Assembly (NCBI RefSeq): GCF_030272615.1
Contig: NC_081408.1
Location: forward strand, 610,767,673 to 610,831,672
Reading direction: 5' to 3'
DNA from: Cryptomeria japonica
Taxonomy: Eukaryota > Streptophyta > Pinopsida > Cupressales > Cupressaceae
DNA: 64,000 nt
The notes under the pieces were generated by a model. The model saw only the letters and a list, made by a program, of their open reading frames with translations, searched no databases and was not told the origin of the DNA. A program made the position numbers and the translations under genes. This document shows, piece by piece, positions 46,951 to 59,875 of this stretch. How positions within the stretch are numbered: the stretch's first letter is position 1; every line of letters begins with the position of its first letter.

Positions 46951-49900
46951 GATTTACCACCCTGTCAAATTACAAGGTTGCCCTCATTTCAATCCCTTCC
47001 ATTATTTTATTCACACGAATCATATTGTTCCCTTTTTTTGAGTTTTGTATGAAAAAAGTGATCATAAACTGAAAAATATTGGCATGGCATGGATGGTGTG
47101 TCATTGTGATGCACAGTTTATCTGATAATTTTGTATGCACTTATTTGGTTTTGCTTGGTGAGGCCAACTTTAATGCAGTAAAAACAATGCTTTGATCACA
47201 TTCTTGAATATTTATAAATCGAGTCACACTTGAATGTCGCCTATAATTGTTATGCTACAACTTAATCACATGTCTAGTGGAGTAATAGACGACCTTATTT
47301 TGCTGGACGGATTTGGCAATTGGGTCATACTGTCATGAGTGTCTCCCATTACCATTCCATTATAACCTTTTAGACCACAACTATGGGATGCATACGGGAC
47401 AACTCACTTCTTAAACTTTAAATCAAAATACTTCCATGGCCAAGGGTTTAAACTTTAAACCTGTACATATACTATTGCTGTCCATAACTGAGAAATAATT
47501 ATGAAAGCCTAGATGAGCTGTTGTTTCTCAATTTATATGGATATATATGTGTTGGTGTTTCCTACTGGTTCTTAGATGTTCTCTAAAGAACAATCATATC
47601 TTCATTAGTTTACTAATTTGAAAGAAATTAGGAAAGGTCTAGTACTAGCTTGTAGAGTCACTATAAAAGTTTTAAAAGAAGATTGTGATTTACCTTCCTC
47701 TAAATGTGTTACTAGTATAGGGAGATCCTCTGTCCTCTACTTCCTTGATCTTCTTGAGACCTATTCATTCTTATAGTATGTAGTTTAGTTAATTCATATA
47801 TCATACTAAAAACCCCATCTTCATTATTTTCATCATTGATCTTTGAGAACGGATTCAAAAAAGTCATATTGTTTATAGAGATATATGTCTTCTTCTACTA
47901 CACCCCTCCATGATATTGCATTAGTCATGTAGACTAATTTAACAATTGTGTTCTTACAAGAGCAATTTGAAGTGATGTGGCAAAGCTTGTTGCAAATATA
48001 GTAGATTATAGTTTTGGATCGAGGCTTGGGATACTTGCACTTGCAAAGGTAAGTGTGTTCGGAGAATGAAAATGATGATGATTAAAGGATCACTTACAAA
48101 AAAATGAGTTTGTATTTTTTGTGAGAGTAATGCTTGTGAGTAAAGGGCTAGCAACCAAAGGGGCCAGTTTAAGGAAAGTAAGGATCACGAGACTTGTTTT
48201 ATTGCTTAGTAAAATTTTGAATATATTTGTTCTGATTGATGAAATGAATTATTTCAATTTGAGCCATATCAATGAGATGAATCAAAGAACAATTAGCAAT
48301 AATTGTTGCTGTAATAGGGATATTACCTAGCTACTTCCACTATTAGGTCATTTTTATGCCTTATCATTTAAGTTTACTTAAGGTATACATAGGATACTTA
48401 TCACTTTATGTCTCATATCATAAGATTAAGATACTTTCATAATCTTATGATATCCTACATGTCTCATCTTGACCTATACAATCAAGGGGTTCGATTTATA
48501 ACCTCATTCATTCATATTGTAAACTTGCATTCATTGATAGGAATATAGTTTATTCGTGTCATATTGATCTTCTCATTTTGTTGTGCTTTCCATTAGACCT
48601 CTAGATCTTGGGTGGCTATCTCCATAGTCAAATCTTAAAATATTTACCTTTCTAGATTCTATAAAAGAAATGGTTTTATCAAGAATATCATATGGAATAG
48701 CTTCTGAATATTTGCATTTGATAACAATATTGTTAGAGCATTTTGCTTTATAGGAAAATAATCTAAACTAGACTTTTTTTTTCAAGCTAAGACAAAACAA
48801 AGTAAGGTAGTACAATAATCACTTTCTCTAAATTGAGATTTTTTAGCAAAATTTTCCAAAAAAATCTCTAAATTATTCACATAAACATACTTTCTCACTA
48901 TCTTCCCCTCCATATAAACCCTTGGATCAAATAAGGGTATAATTTTGAATACTCTCAAGTTATACATAGTAATATCTTTGTCACATTGTTTTAAGTTTCA
49001 TATCTCATGGTAGTGGTTACTCTTGTCATATGATTTCTATTGTGTAGATGGGTCCTTGAGCCTTGGTTTAATCCCATTTTTTTATCTATATCAAAGATAT
49101 TCTTGGCATCCTCACTCAATGGCGATCAAGCTCTCCCTACCCAGATTAACCTATCTCTAAATTTGGAAAATGGGTGCAGAAGTTTGAGTATGAGTACCCT
49201 TCAGTTATTTGTCATGCTTGTTAAGGATTGAATGAAACAAACTCTTGTTCATGGATCACCTTCTTAGCCTCCTATGGAAGTCATTCTTTGTGTGGTCTAC
49301 CATGACCATAATCAGGGTCTTAATAAATGTATTAGATACTCTCTATTATCAATAAGAGAGTTATCATAATATAGTCGTGGCGAGTGGTTACAAATAAGAT
49401 TAGTGGGTCCATAGTTCCCACTTGGTTTGTACTTAGAAACATTATCATTTCTTAGTTGTATGGAAACTAAAAATTCATGCATCTAGCCAACAATACACAC
49501 TAGCTATTATATGATTCCACTAATGAGAAAAGCCTAGTCAATCTTATAGTTTGTGGAATTAGTCATGTCCCTCATATAGAATAGCTATATATGGAGTATT
49601 CTTGCCTATAGATTACCTATTATTTTGCTTAATAATGTGATTATTTCACATACATCATAAAAGTGCCCTTCTAATATGTTTGTGCATGAATCTTGAAACC
49701 ATATTTTTATTAACCAACCAATGATAATAATTATCTTAAACACGCCTCTATATTTGAATCCCACTAGCTTTGATAATCAACCATTATAACCTTAACAATG
49801 CATCGACAACAACAATGCCTAATAAATCATCAATTGTCTTAGGTGAATCTAGCCAAAGCCAACCCATCAAATCCACTAATCTCCCTTGCATCCCAATCAT

Positions 49901-52734
49901 AAAATTTTATGGTTGTTGGAACAAGCTTGGGAGATTTAGTTCTTCCTTTGCAAATCAACATACCCTATTTTGGTTTCCCAAATATTTACTAAATAACTTT
50001 GAAGATAAATTGGGAAGAGAATCCATCATATAGATATTTCTTTTCAACAGCCTTAGAGGACATTGTTTTGTCTATCATTTATTATAATAGCTAATACCCA
50101 ATTTTTTTATAAGATAACAAGCAAAACCTCCTCTTCACAAACTATGTTTTCCTTAATAATCCAAGAATGAAAAAAGGAACCCACATAAAAATTACTTACT
50201 CCCTACCATGAAGGAAAAAGAACATCCAATTTAAAGATAGATGTACCAAAAGGAAAGAAATATCACCTCAAAATCTGTCTTGAACTTATACATTGAATCT
50301 ATACACATGAGAATCCCCTTAATAACTCTCTCACAACTTTCAATGCTAGAAGAATGAGTGTTTTCACAAGACTTTCATACTATGATATTTATATCAAGAT
50401 TCACTTGCATAGTTTTAGAGTCAAGCTAACCCATTCTCATGAGTAGTTTACATGAACCCCTCATAAGAATGGATCACTTAGTACTCATTTCATCAAAGTG
50501 ATGCTCATAGTATTATTGAAAATTTGTATTATTGTTCCAAATTTTGTGGATATTTAGGAGACACAAATAAAATATAAATGTAATCATTCCATATTTTTGT
50601 AGGAGATATTGGAATGAGACTAATAGGAAGAGTAGTAAACATGAGTCACAATGAGCACTTTAGAATAAATCTAAACATTATAAGGAAGAGTAGCTTGGAA
50701 AAATAGAAGCATAATTTATTTTCCAATATGCAAGATTATTACTTGGGAAAGAATCTTGAAAGAGGATTGAAAAGATTCCTTGAGCTAACATTGTCTCACT
50801 TATCCAAAATTATGAGGAAGGATTCATTAATGAAATGGTCATTAACAAGATGGAGAGAATAATAATTAGGAAGAGATAGATTTCACATGCTACTAGGTGA
50901 CTAGATTGGAGAGAAACTAGAGGCAAATAATTTAGCTTAGCCATGACACAAAGTCTTAGAATAGATGCCAACCTTGGTGAATGGAATGAAAATCCCAAAC
51001 AATTAATTAGTGGTGAGACAAGTAGAGGCATCTATAAATTTTTTTTTGAATATATATAAAATAAAGAAAAAATGGGACTAAAACCAAGGGAAATGCACAT
51101 GGAAAGGATATGATGAAAATCAAAATAAATAGTTTGAAGATAATATTAGTTACCTAAAGGATATTCCACTTGATTATTTGGTATATCATAACTATTTTGA
51201 CAAATTTTGAAACCATTAGAGGTACCTTTTACTTCTGTAGATGAGGCATTCATTCATGTTGAAGTTGTGATAGCTTATTTGCCTCTTTATAGACAACAAA
51301 TTATCCACATGAATTATCATATATACTTGTAACCTCCATCCCAAACCACCTATTTCACTCTTCTTCCTTTGTGTACCTCTTTTATTCTTCCATTACCTCT
51401 TCACTTACCTAAATTCAATCCAAAACATAGTATATATAGCATCAAAAAAATTCCATATTTGATTAATATTATCCACAACATATCGAAAAGACAAATACCA
51501 ACCAAAAATAATTTACTTACATATTCAAAGAGTTCAATAATGGAGAAACATCCATGTGGTGCTCTACACATGTCCTTGAAGGTTCATGAAATACTTATCC
51601 TCTATTGGTCCAAACTTTAAATCACTTTCCATGCATGAAAATAATTGCAACCATACACAATTTCCCACCCAATAGATTCTCTCAAACTAGTTTACTATCT
51701 TAACATAGGGTCAAGGAAAAGCGGGCCAAAATAAGAATCCAAGTGTCTTAAAATCCTTCAAGACCATAGTGGTGAGGATTGAATTTCTTTCTTTAGTGGT
51801 ATCTTTCTATAGATTAATTAGTTGGGGATTCTATTAGGACCTTTTCCTAATTAAAAAAAATATATAAAGATTACATCCCTAAATATTGCATTCATAATAG
51901 AATAAATTTCTGCAATATTGAGACTATATTCATAATAGATTTATAGTGATGAATAAAGAAATATTTAAGATTATCAAGGAATTGATGTTTTCTTTCTCCC
52001 AACCATCATTGGATATTGGGTGATCTTTGAGGCATTATGTCAAATAGTTCATGTGCCTTATCTAAGCTTACATATTTCGCATGCATGTGTACCTAGGCAA
52101 TTGCACTACAACATCTATACTCACTAACCACATTTGGTTGGAAGTTTCTAAATCCATTTCAAACACATCTTGTGCATATCTTGCAATCTATACTTCCACA
52201 TTTTCCAAACATGTCAAATAGAGCATTTCCAACCATAAGCATCTGATATTAATTGCCCTTACCTTTTGCTTTAATGGAAGCCCATACTCTGTTCCAAAGC
52301 TCCCATTTTGGCATAGGTAGAGAGTACGTTGGCAAATAAAACTGATCAAAATGGAAATCTATTTGTTGCATTGATTGCATTGTGAGGATGCTTATGTATT
52401 TCATCGACAACATAAAGCAGGAAAGGACATGAGAATATCTCCTTGGGGAGGTATTCTATGACAATTGCAAGGTAGATGAGAGTTTCTTATGCCATTTGCT
52501 TTGTTCTATGTAGTCAAACACGAGAACACTATTTGAATTCAAATGCTAATGGTGATTGTCTTTTTAACAGAAATAGACGGGAAGGGACATCAAGGGAAGG
52601 AATGGGCCCACAACACACCTAAGCAGTCAAAGCTTAGTGTGTGTTGTTTAAGGCTGCCCCATTAAGACATCATAATTTATTGGCTCTTCACTCCTAAGAC
52701 CTTCAAAAGTCTTTGATTTGTTCTATTATGCATA
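46951..52734. other. CACTA-2 interior, no supported gene
   Basis: AT-rich with many stops. Frames of 60-90 codons show no domain. 52660-52710 matches 30170-30225 of CACTA-1 inverted. Other insertions may be hidden here but I cannot define their edges. Confidence 0.55.
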
Positions 52735-53842
52735 ATGGTGTGGGCCAGACGGCTTTGCCGTCGGTGCATGAAAGCATTGAACGAGTTCTACTTTTAAAAA
52801 TTACATGAAACATTTTTAATTTATTTGATTCAGTGTTTATTTGCAAAAAATGATTATCAATGATGTTTCCTTTCTCCAAGAATTGTCTAGGATCTTTCCA
52901 TCAGATAATATGTAACATCGAATGACTAAATATTTTCATTACAAATACTTAGTTTATTTAATTATTATCTGAGCATGAATTAAAATTTATATATGTATGG
53001 AAGCAGAACATACAAGTTGAAGAGTCATGTGCAAGCAAATTTCCTAAAAGAAAGCAAGCAGACATTATCTTGAATGACATGGAAACAAGCTCACCAGCTG
53101 CCTAGAAGAGAGCAATTGGAGAATGGCAGAGGAAAGTGTTTAAGGGTGATAAATAGATAGATAGTATGCAATACAAACAAACAATGTCTGGAGTGTCTGA
53201 TGTGACGTCTCTAATTTATGTCTGGAGGGACTAACTAGTTTTGGAGTTCCTGCGAAACCTATTGGGCCACGCTTGGAGGAAATCGATGTGTTCATGCAAG
53301 AAGCGCCTTTTTTCTATTATGAGAATGATACTTTTGCACCAAGGGATATTTGGAAGTCAATATCCAAAAATTTCTATAGTGTGGAACAAGAGTTGGCGGA
53401 CTCAAAGTATAATTATCAGCTTTCAGAAGACCAAGAGGTTATGTACACAATCTCCCAATAGAAGAGCAATTTCAAGAATTACCTCTCCCCCCCATGACTA
53501 TTCAGGAAGCACTTCCTCAAACAGAGGACTATTGGCCTCCATGGGATCAAAGAAAAAATTAAAGCATAGACTCTAGACGATGTGGTGGTGTCCTTCGTGA
53601 AGAACTCTACACTATAATTGAAAATTCACAAGGGAAACTGCAAGATAGTGAAGAGAAATACAATCTTGAAAAGTGGGAAGAATGGATCTTGGTTTGGGTG
53701 GGGCCAAGTTAGGTGGCTCCTCTAGAGGTTGACGAGATAGAAATCATATTAGGATTTGAAAAAGATCACACTCGTGGAACTTTGTGTGCGAGTGATCGAT
53801 TGTGGTGTTTGGGTAATGCATTCCAAATAGATACAGTTGCAT
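52735..53842 (+). repeat. CACTA-2 inverted repeat, left arm
   Basis: About 1.1 kb pairing with 53869-54965 reverse-complemented; about five differences in a 130-base test stretch (53273-53402). The loop is 53843-53868. Confidence 0.9.
53205..53842 (+). pseudogene. DRM DNA methyltransferase fragment, left arm of CACTA-2
   Basis: Same fragment as in CACTA-1 and slightly better preserved: GFGVPAKPIGPRLEEIDVF, APFFYYENDTFAPRDIW (53306-53356, motif VI region), FYSVEQELADSKY. A frameshift follows, then RGYVHNLPIEEQFQELPLPP, MTIQEALPQTEDYWPPWDQR, WEEWILVWVGPS, a TAG, APLEVDEIEIILGFEKDHTR and LGNAFQIDTVACH (motif X). It ends at the palindrome centre, just before motif I. The line-up with the N-terminal half of the DRM catalytic domain is continuous. 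Inactive: frameshift, stops, no motif I and no catalytic Cys. Confidence 0.88.
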
Positions 53843-53868
53843 GCCATCAAGATATTACCCATTTGGAA

Positions 53869-54505
53869 TGCAACTGTATCTATTTGGAATGCATTACCCA
53901 AACACCACAATCGATCACTCGCACACAAAGTTCCATGAGTGTGATCTTTTTCAAATCCTAATATGATTTCTATCTCGTCAACCTCTAGAGGAGCCACTTG
54001 ACTTGGCCCCACCCAAACCAAGATCCATTCTTCCCACTTTTCAAGATTGTATTTCTCTTCACTATCTTGTAGTTTCCCTCGTGAATTTTCAATTATAGTG
54101 TAGAGTTCTTCATGAAGGACACCACCACATCATCTAGAGTCTATGCTTTAATTTTTTTCTTTGATCCCATGGAGGCCAATAGTCCTCTATTTGAGGAAGT
54201 GCTTCCTAAATAGTCATGGGGGGGAGAGGTAATTCTTGAAATCGCTCTTCTATTGGGAGATTGTGTACATAACCTCTTGGTCTTCTGAAAGCTGACAATT
54301 ATACTTCGAGTCCGCCAACTCTTGTTCCACACTATAGAAATTTTTGGATATGGACTTCCAAATATCCCTCGGTGCAAAAGTATCATTCTCATAATAGAAA
54401 AAAGGTGCTCCTTGCATGAACACATTGATTTCCTCCAAGCGTGGCCCAATAGGTTTCGCAGGAACTCCAAAACCAGTTAGTCACTCCGAACATAAATTAG
54501 AGACG
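53869..54505 (-). pseudogene. DRM DNA methyltransferase fragment, right arm of CACTA-2
   Basis: Minus-strand copy with LEEINVFMQGAPFFYYENDT (about 54443-54384), ELADSKYN, then MVWVGPSQVAPLEVDEIEII (from 54021) and LGNAFQIDTVAF. Unlike the left arm it keeps CAG (Gln) in WVGPSQVAPLE, showing that the TAG in the left arm is a later C-to-T change. It has the same frameshift near the SKYN segment. Confidence 0.88.
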
Positions 54506-54965
54506 TCACATCAGACACTCTAGACATTGTTTGTTTGTATTGTATACTATCTATCTATTTAGCACCCTTAAACACTTTCCTCTGCCATTCTCCAATTGCT
54601 CTCTTCTAGGCAGCTGATGAGCTTGTTTCCATGTCATTCAAGATAATGCCTGCTTGCTCTCTTTTAGGAAATTTGCTTGCACATGACTCTTCAACTTGTA
54701 TGTTCTGCTTCTCTACAAATATAAATTTTAATTCATGCTTAGATAATAATTAAATTAAATAAGTAAAGAAAAAATTTAGTCATTCGATGTTACATATTAT
54801 CTGACGGAAAGATCCTAGACAATTCTTGGAGAAAGGAAACATCATTGATAATCATTTTTTGCAAATAACACTGAATCAAATAAATTAAAATGTTTAATGC
54901 AATTTTTAAAAATAGAACTCGTTCAATGCTTTCTTGCACCGACAGCAAAGCCGTTTGACCCACAT
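53869..54965 (-). repeat. CACTA-2 inverted repeat, right arm
   Basis: Reverse complement of the left arm. It ends near 'TTTGACCCACATCAT', where the terminal region begins. This is the TIR-side arm, as the left arm is in CACTA-1. Confidence 0.9.
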
Positions 54966-55271
54966 CATCTCTCGTCGTCAGAATTCCGACGACAACTAAT
55001 GAAACGCCCGACAAGGATGTTGTGCATCCGATGACACTCCTCTGTCAGAATTTCGATGATAGCCCGAGATCATGACAGTATTCTTTCAGGGAATGAGCAT
55101 CCATGGTGGCCGTCAGAAAGGTTGGAGGTGATGTCAGAATTTTGACGACCACGAGGATAGTCAGAACTTCCGACACAAAGTTTTCGACGAATTTTTTTGT
55201 CGGTAGTGAGATGAAATGTGGTTGGAATTCCGACGACTTGCCGTCGAAATCTTGACCCAAATGTACTAGTG
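54966..55271 (-). repeat. CACTA-2 right terminal and subterminal region
   Basis: About nine GTCGGAA/TTCCGAC-type motifs (for example near 54978, 55040, 55137, 55166, 55197, 55232 and 55242) in 300 bp, ending in the TIR. Equivalent to CACTA-1 26782-27074 inverted. Confidence 0.8.
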
Positions 55272-55274
55272 TGC

Positions 55275-56104
55275 AAACAAATAGAATGAACTGGGTCAGT
55301 TAATTTAATGCAGATGGAAACAACCAATTGAGATTTATTTTCTTTGAGTTAGACAGTTGAAGCAATGAGAAAGAGAAAAGACTGAAAATTATAAAAAATT
55401 AAACTTCATGATTATCCTTTTTCCGAAAACAATATCCATGCTGTAGGGTAGAAGGAATTCAACCTGGCACCCATAAAAAACCAAAAACAACACATTTATT
55501 AAACAAAAAATACCTTTCTAAATTCAAAGTCTTGCATAAACAAAAATCATATTTCATCAGATGTCAACAGCATACCCACTTTCATGGTTCGACTCCAACT
55601 ATCCAGACTTGGCACCTATTTTCATGGCTCTAACTGCAACGATCCAAAATGGAAAAATGAATACAATGATCATTCTCGCCCTGCATTGAAGGAAGGAGAT
55701 CAAGGTTTAAATGAAGGAAAAAATGATGTGCAAAAATCCCAAAAAACTGAGAATCATAAAAATCTAAACATCTCACCATCAGGTAAGAAATCATATATTG
55801 AAGGTTTGAAAAAAAATCAAACCTTTCGATAAAAATAGTCTACTTCTGCACCCATGGGCCCTCAAATCCCACTGCATTTTTCAATCCTTTCATGTTTTCT
55901 TCATCTAGCTTTCGTTCATGGTTGCACCTCATATGAAAAATGAAAAAGCATCTAGTTTTAGGTATTTTAAAATTTTTGAATTGTTTGAGCGGGAATAGAA
56001 TTTCAAAAAATTCCCTCCCATCCCCTTAACAACATTGTTGTTCACTATTGTCTGTCGACGTTTTGTAGCCATTTCAAATTTTAGCCACGTGCAAATGGTT
56101 TTTG
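55275..56104. other. Spacer
   Basis: AT-rich. The 82-codon frame at 55584-55832 shows no domain. Nothing supported. Confidence 0.55.
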
Positions 56105-56245
56105 TCAACCGCAAAATGGCAATATGCCTCCACGTCAGCCCAATAATGGATCCCTGAATGTGTCTCATGGCATCATGGAGGGCATGCAATTTTTGAGTTG
56201 CATCATGGTACGACACTAACGTTTTGGAGCCACAATAGCTGCAGT
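56105..56245 (-). mobile_element. TIR element copy, inverted
   Basis: Reverse-complement match to 17277-17412. It ends in CGTTTTGGAGCCACAATAGC, which is the TIR of the 16832 family. 140 bp, no coding. Confidence 0.45.
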
Positions 56246-56597
56246 CGGTAAGACACAATTTTTTAATTGAAGGATTTTATTACGTGAAAGCGTTATGTCT
56301 ATGAAATCGATCGAGCTGATTTTCCAAATCTACGGTTCCCAATGTGTGACCATCAAAAAATCGCTCGCCATTGAATTTTGTCGTCGTTGTTTCCGGTCGA
56401 TTATTATTTTTACTTTGATAATAGCGCTTGAATTGTTATGATTATTATGCTCCGTCTCTGCTTCAATTCGACAGTTGACATGACACATTTATCAATAGCG
56501 GTATGAAGCTTTTGGAGCTATCGGCTGGCAATAAACAACTCATGTTTCCCTTCTTGTGGACCAATTATAGAGTTCTCATCATAAATTTTCCATATTA

Positions 56598-57900
56598 ATG
56601 CTCACAATCCATGCACTAATTCTTTTATGCTTCCAATTACACTCTGTGATTCATCATACTGGTAAATGGCTCTGGGTCAATGCTATAAAGTTCAAAGGCA
56701 TTTTGAAACGTAGACTTGCCCATCTAAAATGGGCACATGAAAGGAAAAAACATTTCCAGAGGGTCAATAAACAGGGGGTAAGGAAAAGGATGGCCTCAAG
56801 TTTCCCCCTCCTTCCTATTTAGATGGCAACAATCTTCCCTGTGATAGTAGTAAATTTGTTGACTCTGTCTTTTACAACCCTACTTTAACATCTCTCACTT
56901 GGAAGTCTGAGTTATATGTGCAAGAATTATTGATGGCCAAGGAGAGGTTAGAACTTCTAGACGCTAAAGAGCAAGAAAGAGACCTTAAAATGCATGTTCT
57001 CGCTTCAAAAAATAAATCTTTGGCAGACATTAACAATGCTCTAAAAGTATAAATTTTACTATTGCAAAAATCACTCTAGGTTGGGCAACTTGAATGGCAG
57101 AACATGAAGGATGAATGGCAGAATATGTAGTTTGAATAGAAAAATATGAAAGTTTCAATGGAAGAAAATAAAGTGTCAGCAGATGTTGAGGCATTTCATG
57201 ATAAGGAGAAATCGATTTACCATGCTAGTGTGTTAAAAAATGCAAAAATTATAGATGAAAAAAGTTCTTTCGTAGAGGTTACCAGAACTTGGGATAAGAG
57301 TAGTAAACACTCTGCTCATACGGTTGTGGAAGCAAATACTTGCGTAGATCATGCCTAAGAGAGAGAGAGATCAAAGAAAGGCAAGCCAGGGAATCTAACA
57401 TAATTATCAAAGGCATAAAAGATTATGGTGAAGGTGAACACACTCTTGATTTAACAAGGGACTTTCTAAACGAAGTGTTGCTTTGGCAAGGTCAAAACCG
57501 CCAAGCATGGAGGGTTGGCAAGTTATCTTATGAAAGGAATAGGCCCATAAAAGTAGTTATGTCTAATATTCATGACAAAAAAATCTATTAAGCAATAAAC
57601 AACTCTTAAGAGGTTCTCATTTCCTTCTAGAGGAAGATCTAACTATGAGGCAGCAAGAAGAGAGAAGGGTTGAAGTGGCAAAAATTAGAACAACTATAAA
57701 TGAAGGAAAAAGGGCATGGTTGTTCAAAGGTAAAGTAGTTATTGCTCATTTTGGTCACCTTTCGAATGCAAAGCAGCAAGTGGGTAGCAAGGATTTGACA
57801 ACAAACTCTTCGATAGGCAACTATACGACAAGGTCAACTTTCACTCATAGGGATGAAAATTCAACTTTGAGTCTTCCTCATCAAAACAAATAGCAATTAA
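56598..57900 (+). pseudogene. LINE ORF1-like region
   Basis: Broken frames: a Lys/Arg-rich stretch (56690-56790), a helical stretch LLMAKERLELLDAKEQERD (about 56930), then ESNIIIKGIKDYGEGEHTLD (57391), WRVGKLSYERNRPIKVVM and, in another frame, QQEERRVEVAKIRTTINEGK (57651). The position before an endonuclease-RT unit and the basic, helix-rich composition suggest the nucleic-acid-binding ORF1 protein of a non-LTR element. Several stops and frameshifts. Confidence 0.5.
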
Positions 57901-59875
57901 ACTTAACTCAGGTTCCTTTAAGTTTAGTATGTTGGAATTGTAGAGGTTATCCTTGAAGATGTGGGCCTTGGTTAGGGCCTATTGTAGAAGGAAAAGACAT
58001 TATTTGTCTCATAAAGACACATGAGCATGGTGGATGTAAGACTCCCTTGTTTGAAGGCTATTGGAAGTTGGCAGTGTGGAATGAGGCAGTGGGAAATGGT
58101 AAAGGCCATGGAGGTATTATGGTTCTAGTAAAAGAAAAACAAGGACGTACCATTCAGTTGGAAAAGGTAGACTCTAATAAACAATTCATATGGTTCAAAA
58201 TCATGGAAAATAGTAGTCTTCTTCCGATCACAACATGTTATTTTGCCCCTCAAGTCTCTAAAACTTTTTAAAAGAGTGGTTTAGATCACAAATACCATTT
58301 TGCAGCCTTGAAAAAGGATGTTGTTGTGTTTTCATAGCAAGGAGATATTGTCAGAGATTTCAATGCTAGAATAGCAAATGAGCAGGCTAATATACTCAGT
58401 TAAACAAAAAATGTAATCCTATTTGGCTCATAGAAAAGAGAAAACATCATTGGGAAAGAGTCTCAGAAGATGCTAAAGGCTACAATCATTTTAGGGAAGA
58501 ACTGATCACTTTATGTAGCACATTTGATTTAATAATTTGCAATGGTTTGTCTAGATGGTCAAAGTCGGGCAATTTCTCTTGCAACACTTACAATGGTGCA
58601 AGCGTGGTTGATTATGCAATCTGTTCACATAATTTATTTGAGAGAATTTAGGAAGTTGCGATTGGGGAACAAATATGGGATCTCAAATCTGATCATAGAT
58701 CATTGTACATAAATTTGTGGTGGGCTGAAGAAAAGAAGCTTGGGGGAAAAAACTCAATGCCCTCAACAATCACTTTGATAGGGCAGAATCCTTTTGACTT
58801 CAGAAAATGGTAACATCTTTAGGGTTACGCTTGAGAGACTTTGCAAGGGGGAGAAAATGCATGTGCATGATGTTAATAGCCATACATTAACAAAGCTGAT
58901 CCATGAGGCTCTTTCAAAGTGCAAAAGAACAAGGAAAAGAAAGTCTAAAACTAACTATTTTCTAGTTGATGCATGGTTTGATAAGGAATGTAAAATGGCT
59001 AGGAGAAATCTAAGAGAGTCAAATAAAACAAACTTTGACATTAAAGACTAGAAGCAGATTCTAAAGAAGAGAAAAGTTGATTTTATGATCACAAGGTGAG
59101 AGGAGCTAATTTTCCTTGGTAAACATAGCCCCAAGCTATTTTGGAAGGAGCTTCAACTAAGAAAGAAACAAACTGAAAATAATATCACAACCACTCAATG
59201 GTTTGATTATGCTAGGAAACTTTATGAACAAGAAGGTGAGGTGGACCCGCCACCCTTGGTCAACAATACGACAAATCTTTTCACCGTGGAATAGGTCAAG
59301 ATAGGTATTAAGAAGTTAGGTGTTGGTAAGGCAAAAGACTTGGTGGAGCTTCAAGCGAAGTATCTCAAGTGGGGCATGAAATCGTTTGCTCCTCACATTA
59401 CGAATATCTTCAATAATATCAGCTAGCAAGGGTTCCCTAAAGATTGGACTATCAGTCTTGCAATACCCCTCCAATTATAGAACAATAATGATTAATCCTT
59501 TATTTGGAAAACTATTTGGCAACATGATAGAAAATAGAACCAGCAAGTGGGTTGAAGAAAAGCATAAGCGTGCTAAAGGACAAGCTAGTTTTAGGCCAAA
59601 ACATTCGAGAATCGATCACTGTATCACTTTGAGGCACGTTATCGAAAAAAGGTGGGAGAAAAAAGATGAAGCTTTTTGTTGCTTTGTTGATTTAAAAAAG
59701 GCTTTTGACATTGTCCATAGGGACAAACTTTGACTCAGAATGGAAGAGTTGGGGATTCCTATACATCTCAGAGCTGTTGTTCATAGGATGTACGAAGAGG
59801 TGAAAGTCAAAATCAAAACTTTAGTTGGCATTTCAGAATGTTTTAGGTGTGATCTTGGGGTCAAACAAGGTTGGG
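57901..59875 (+). pseudogene. LINE ORF2 fragment: endonuclease and partial RT
   Basis: Endonuclease-like segment: VCWNCRGY (57931), IVRDFNARIA (about 58348) and LKSDHRSLYI (about 58683), matching the APE-type order. RT fragment from 59386: YRTIMINPLFGKLFGNMIE, QASFRPKHSRIDHCITLRHV and CFVDLKKAFDIVHRDKL (motif A, 59681-59733), then LGVKQG near 59873 where homology stops. Motif C (the Asp pair) is missing, so it is truncated as well as frameshifted. The clade is unresolved; the wording differs clearly from the L1-like element at 60.7-64 kb. Confidence 0.75.

Larger units (their letters stand above)
46168..55271. mobile_element. CACTA-2, non-autonomous CACTA element
   Basis: Left end CACTAATACATTTAGCC; right end, reverse-complemented, CACTAGTACATTTGGG. 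Target duplication TGC at 46165-46167 and 55272-55274. 9104 bp. It is the same family as CACTA-1 but in the opposite orientation: its left end matches the CACTA-1 right end, and its DRM inverted repeat lies near the right end. No transposase recognised. Confidence 0.85.

Noticed and set aside
46765-47052. 95-codon Leu-rich frame as a membrane protein
   Set aside because: An alternative frame of the same stretch gives a more structured peptide, and the region partly recurs in CACTA-1; the hydrophobic run looks like a codon-phase artefact.
53749-54021. Opposed frames starting MVWVGPSQ or MAPLEVDE that run across the palindrome centre
   Set aside because: They run through the DRM fragment and then into the opposite arm; the second half is antisense, so they are not genes.
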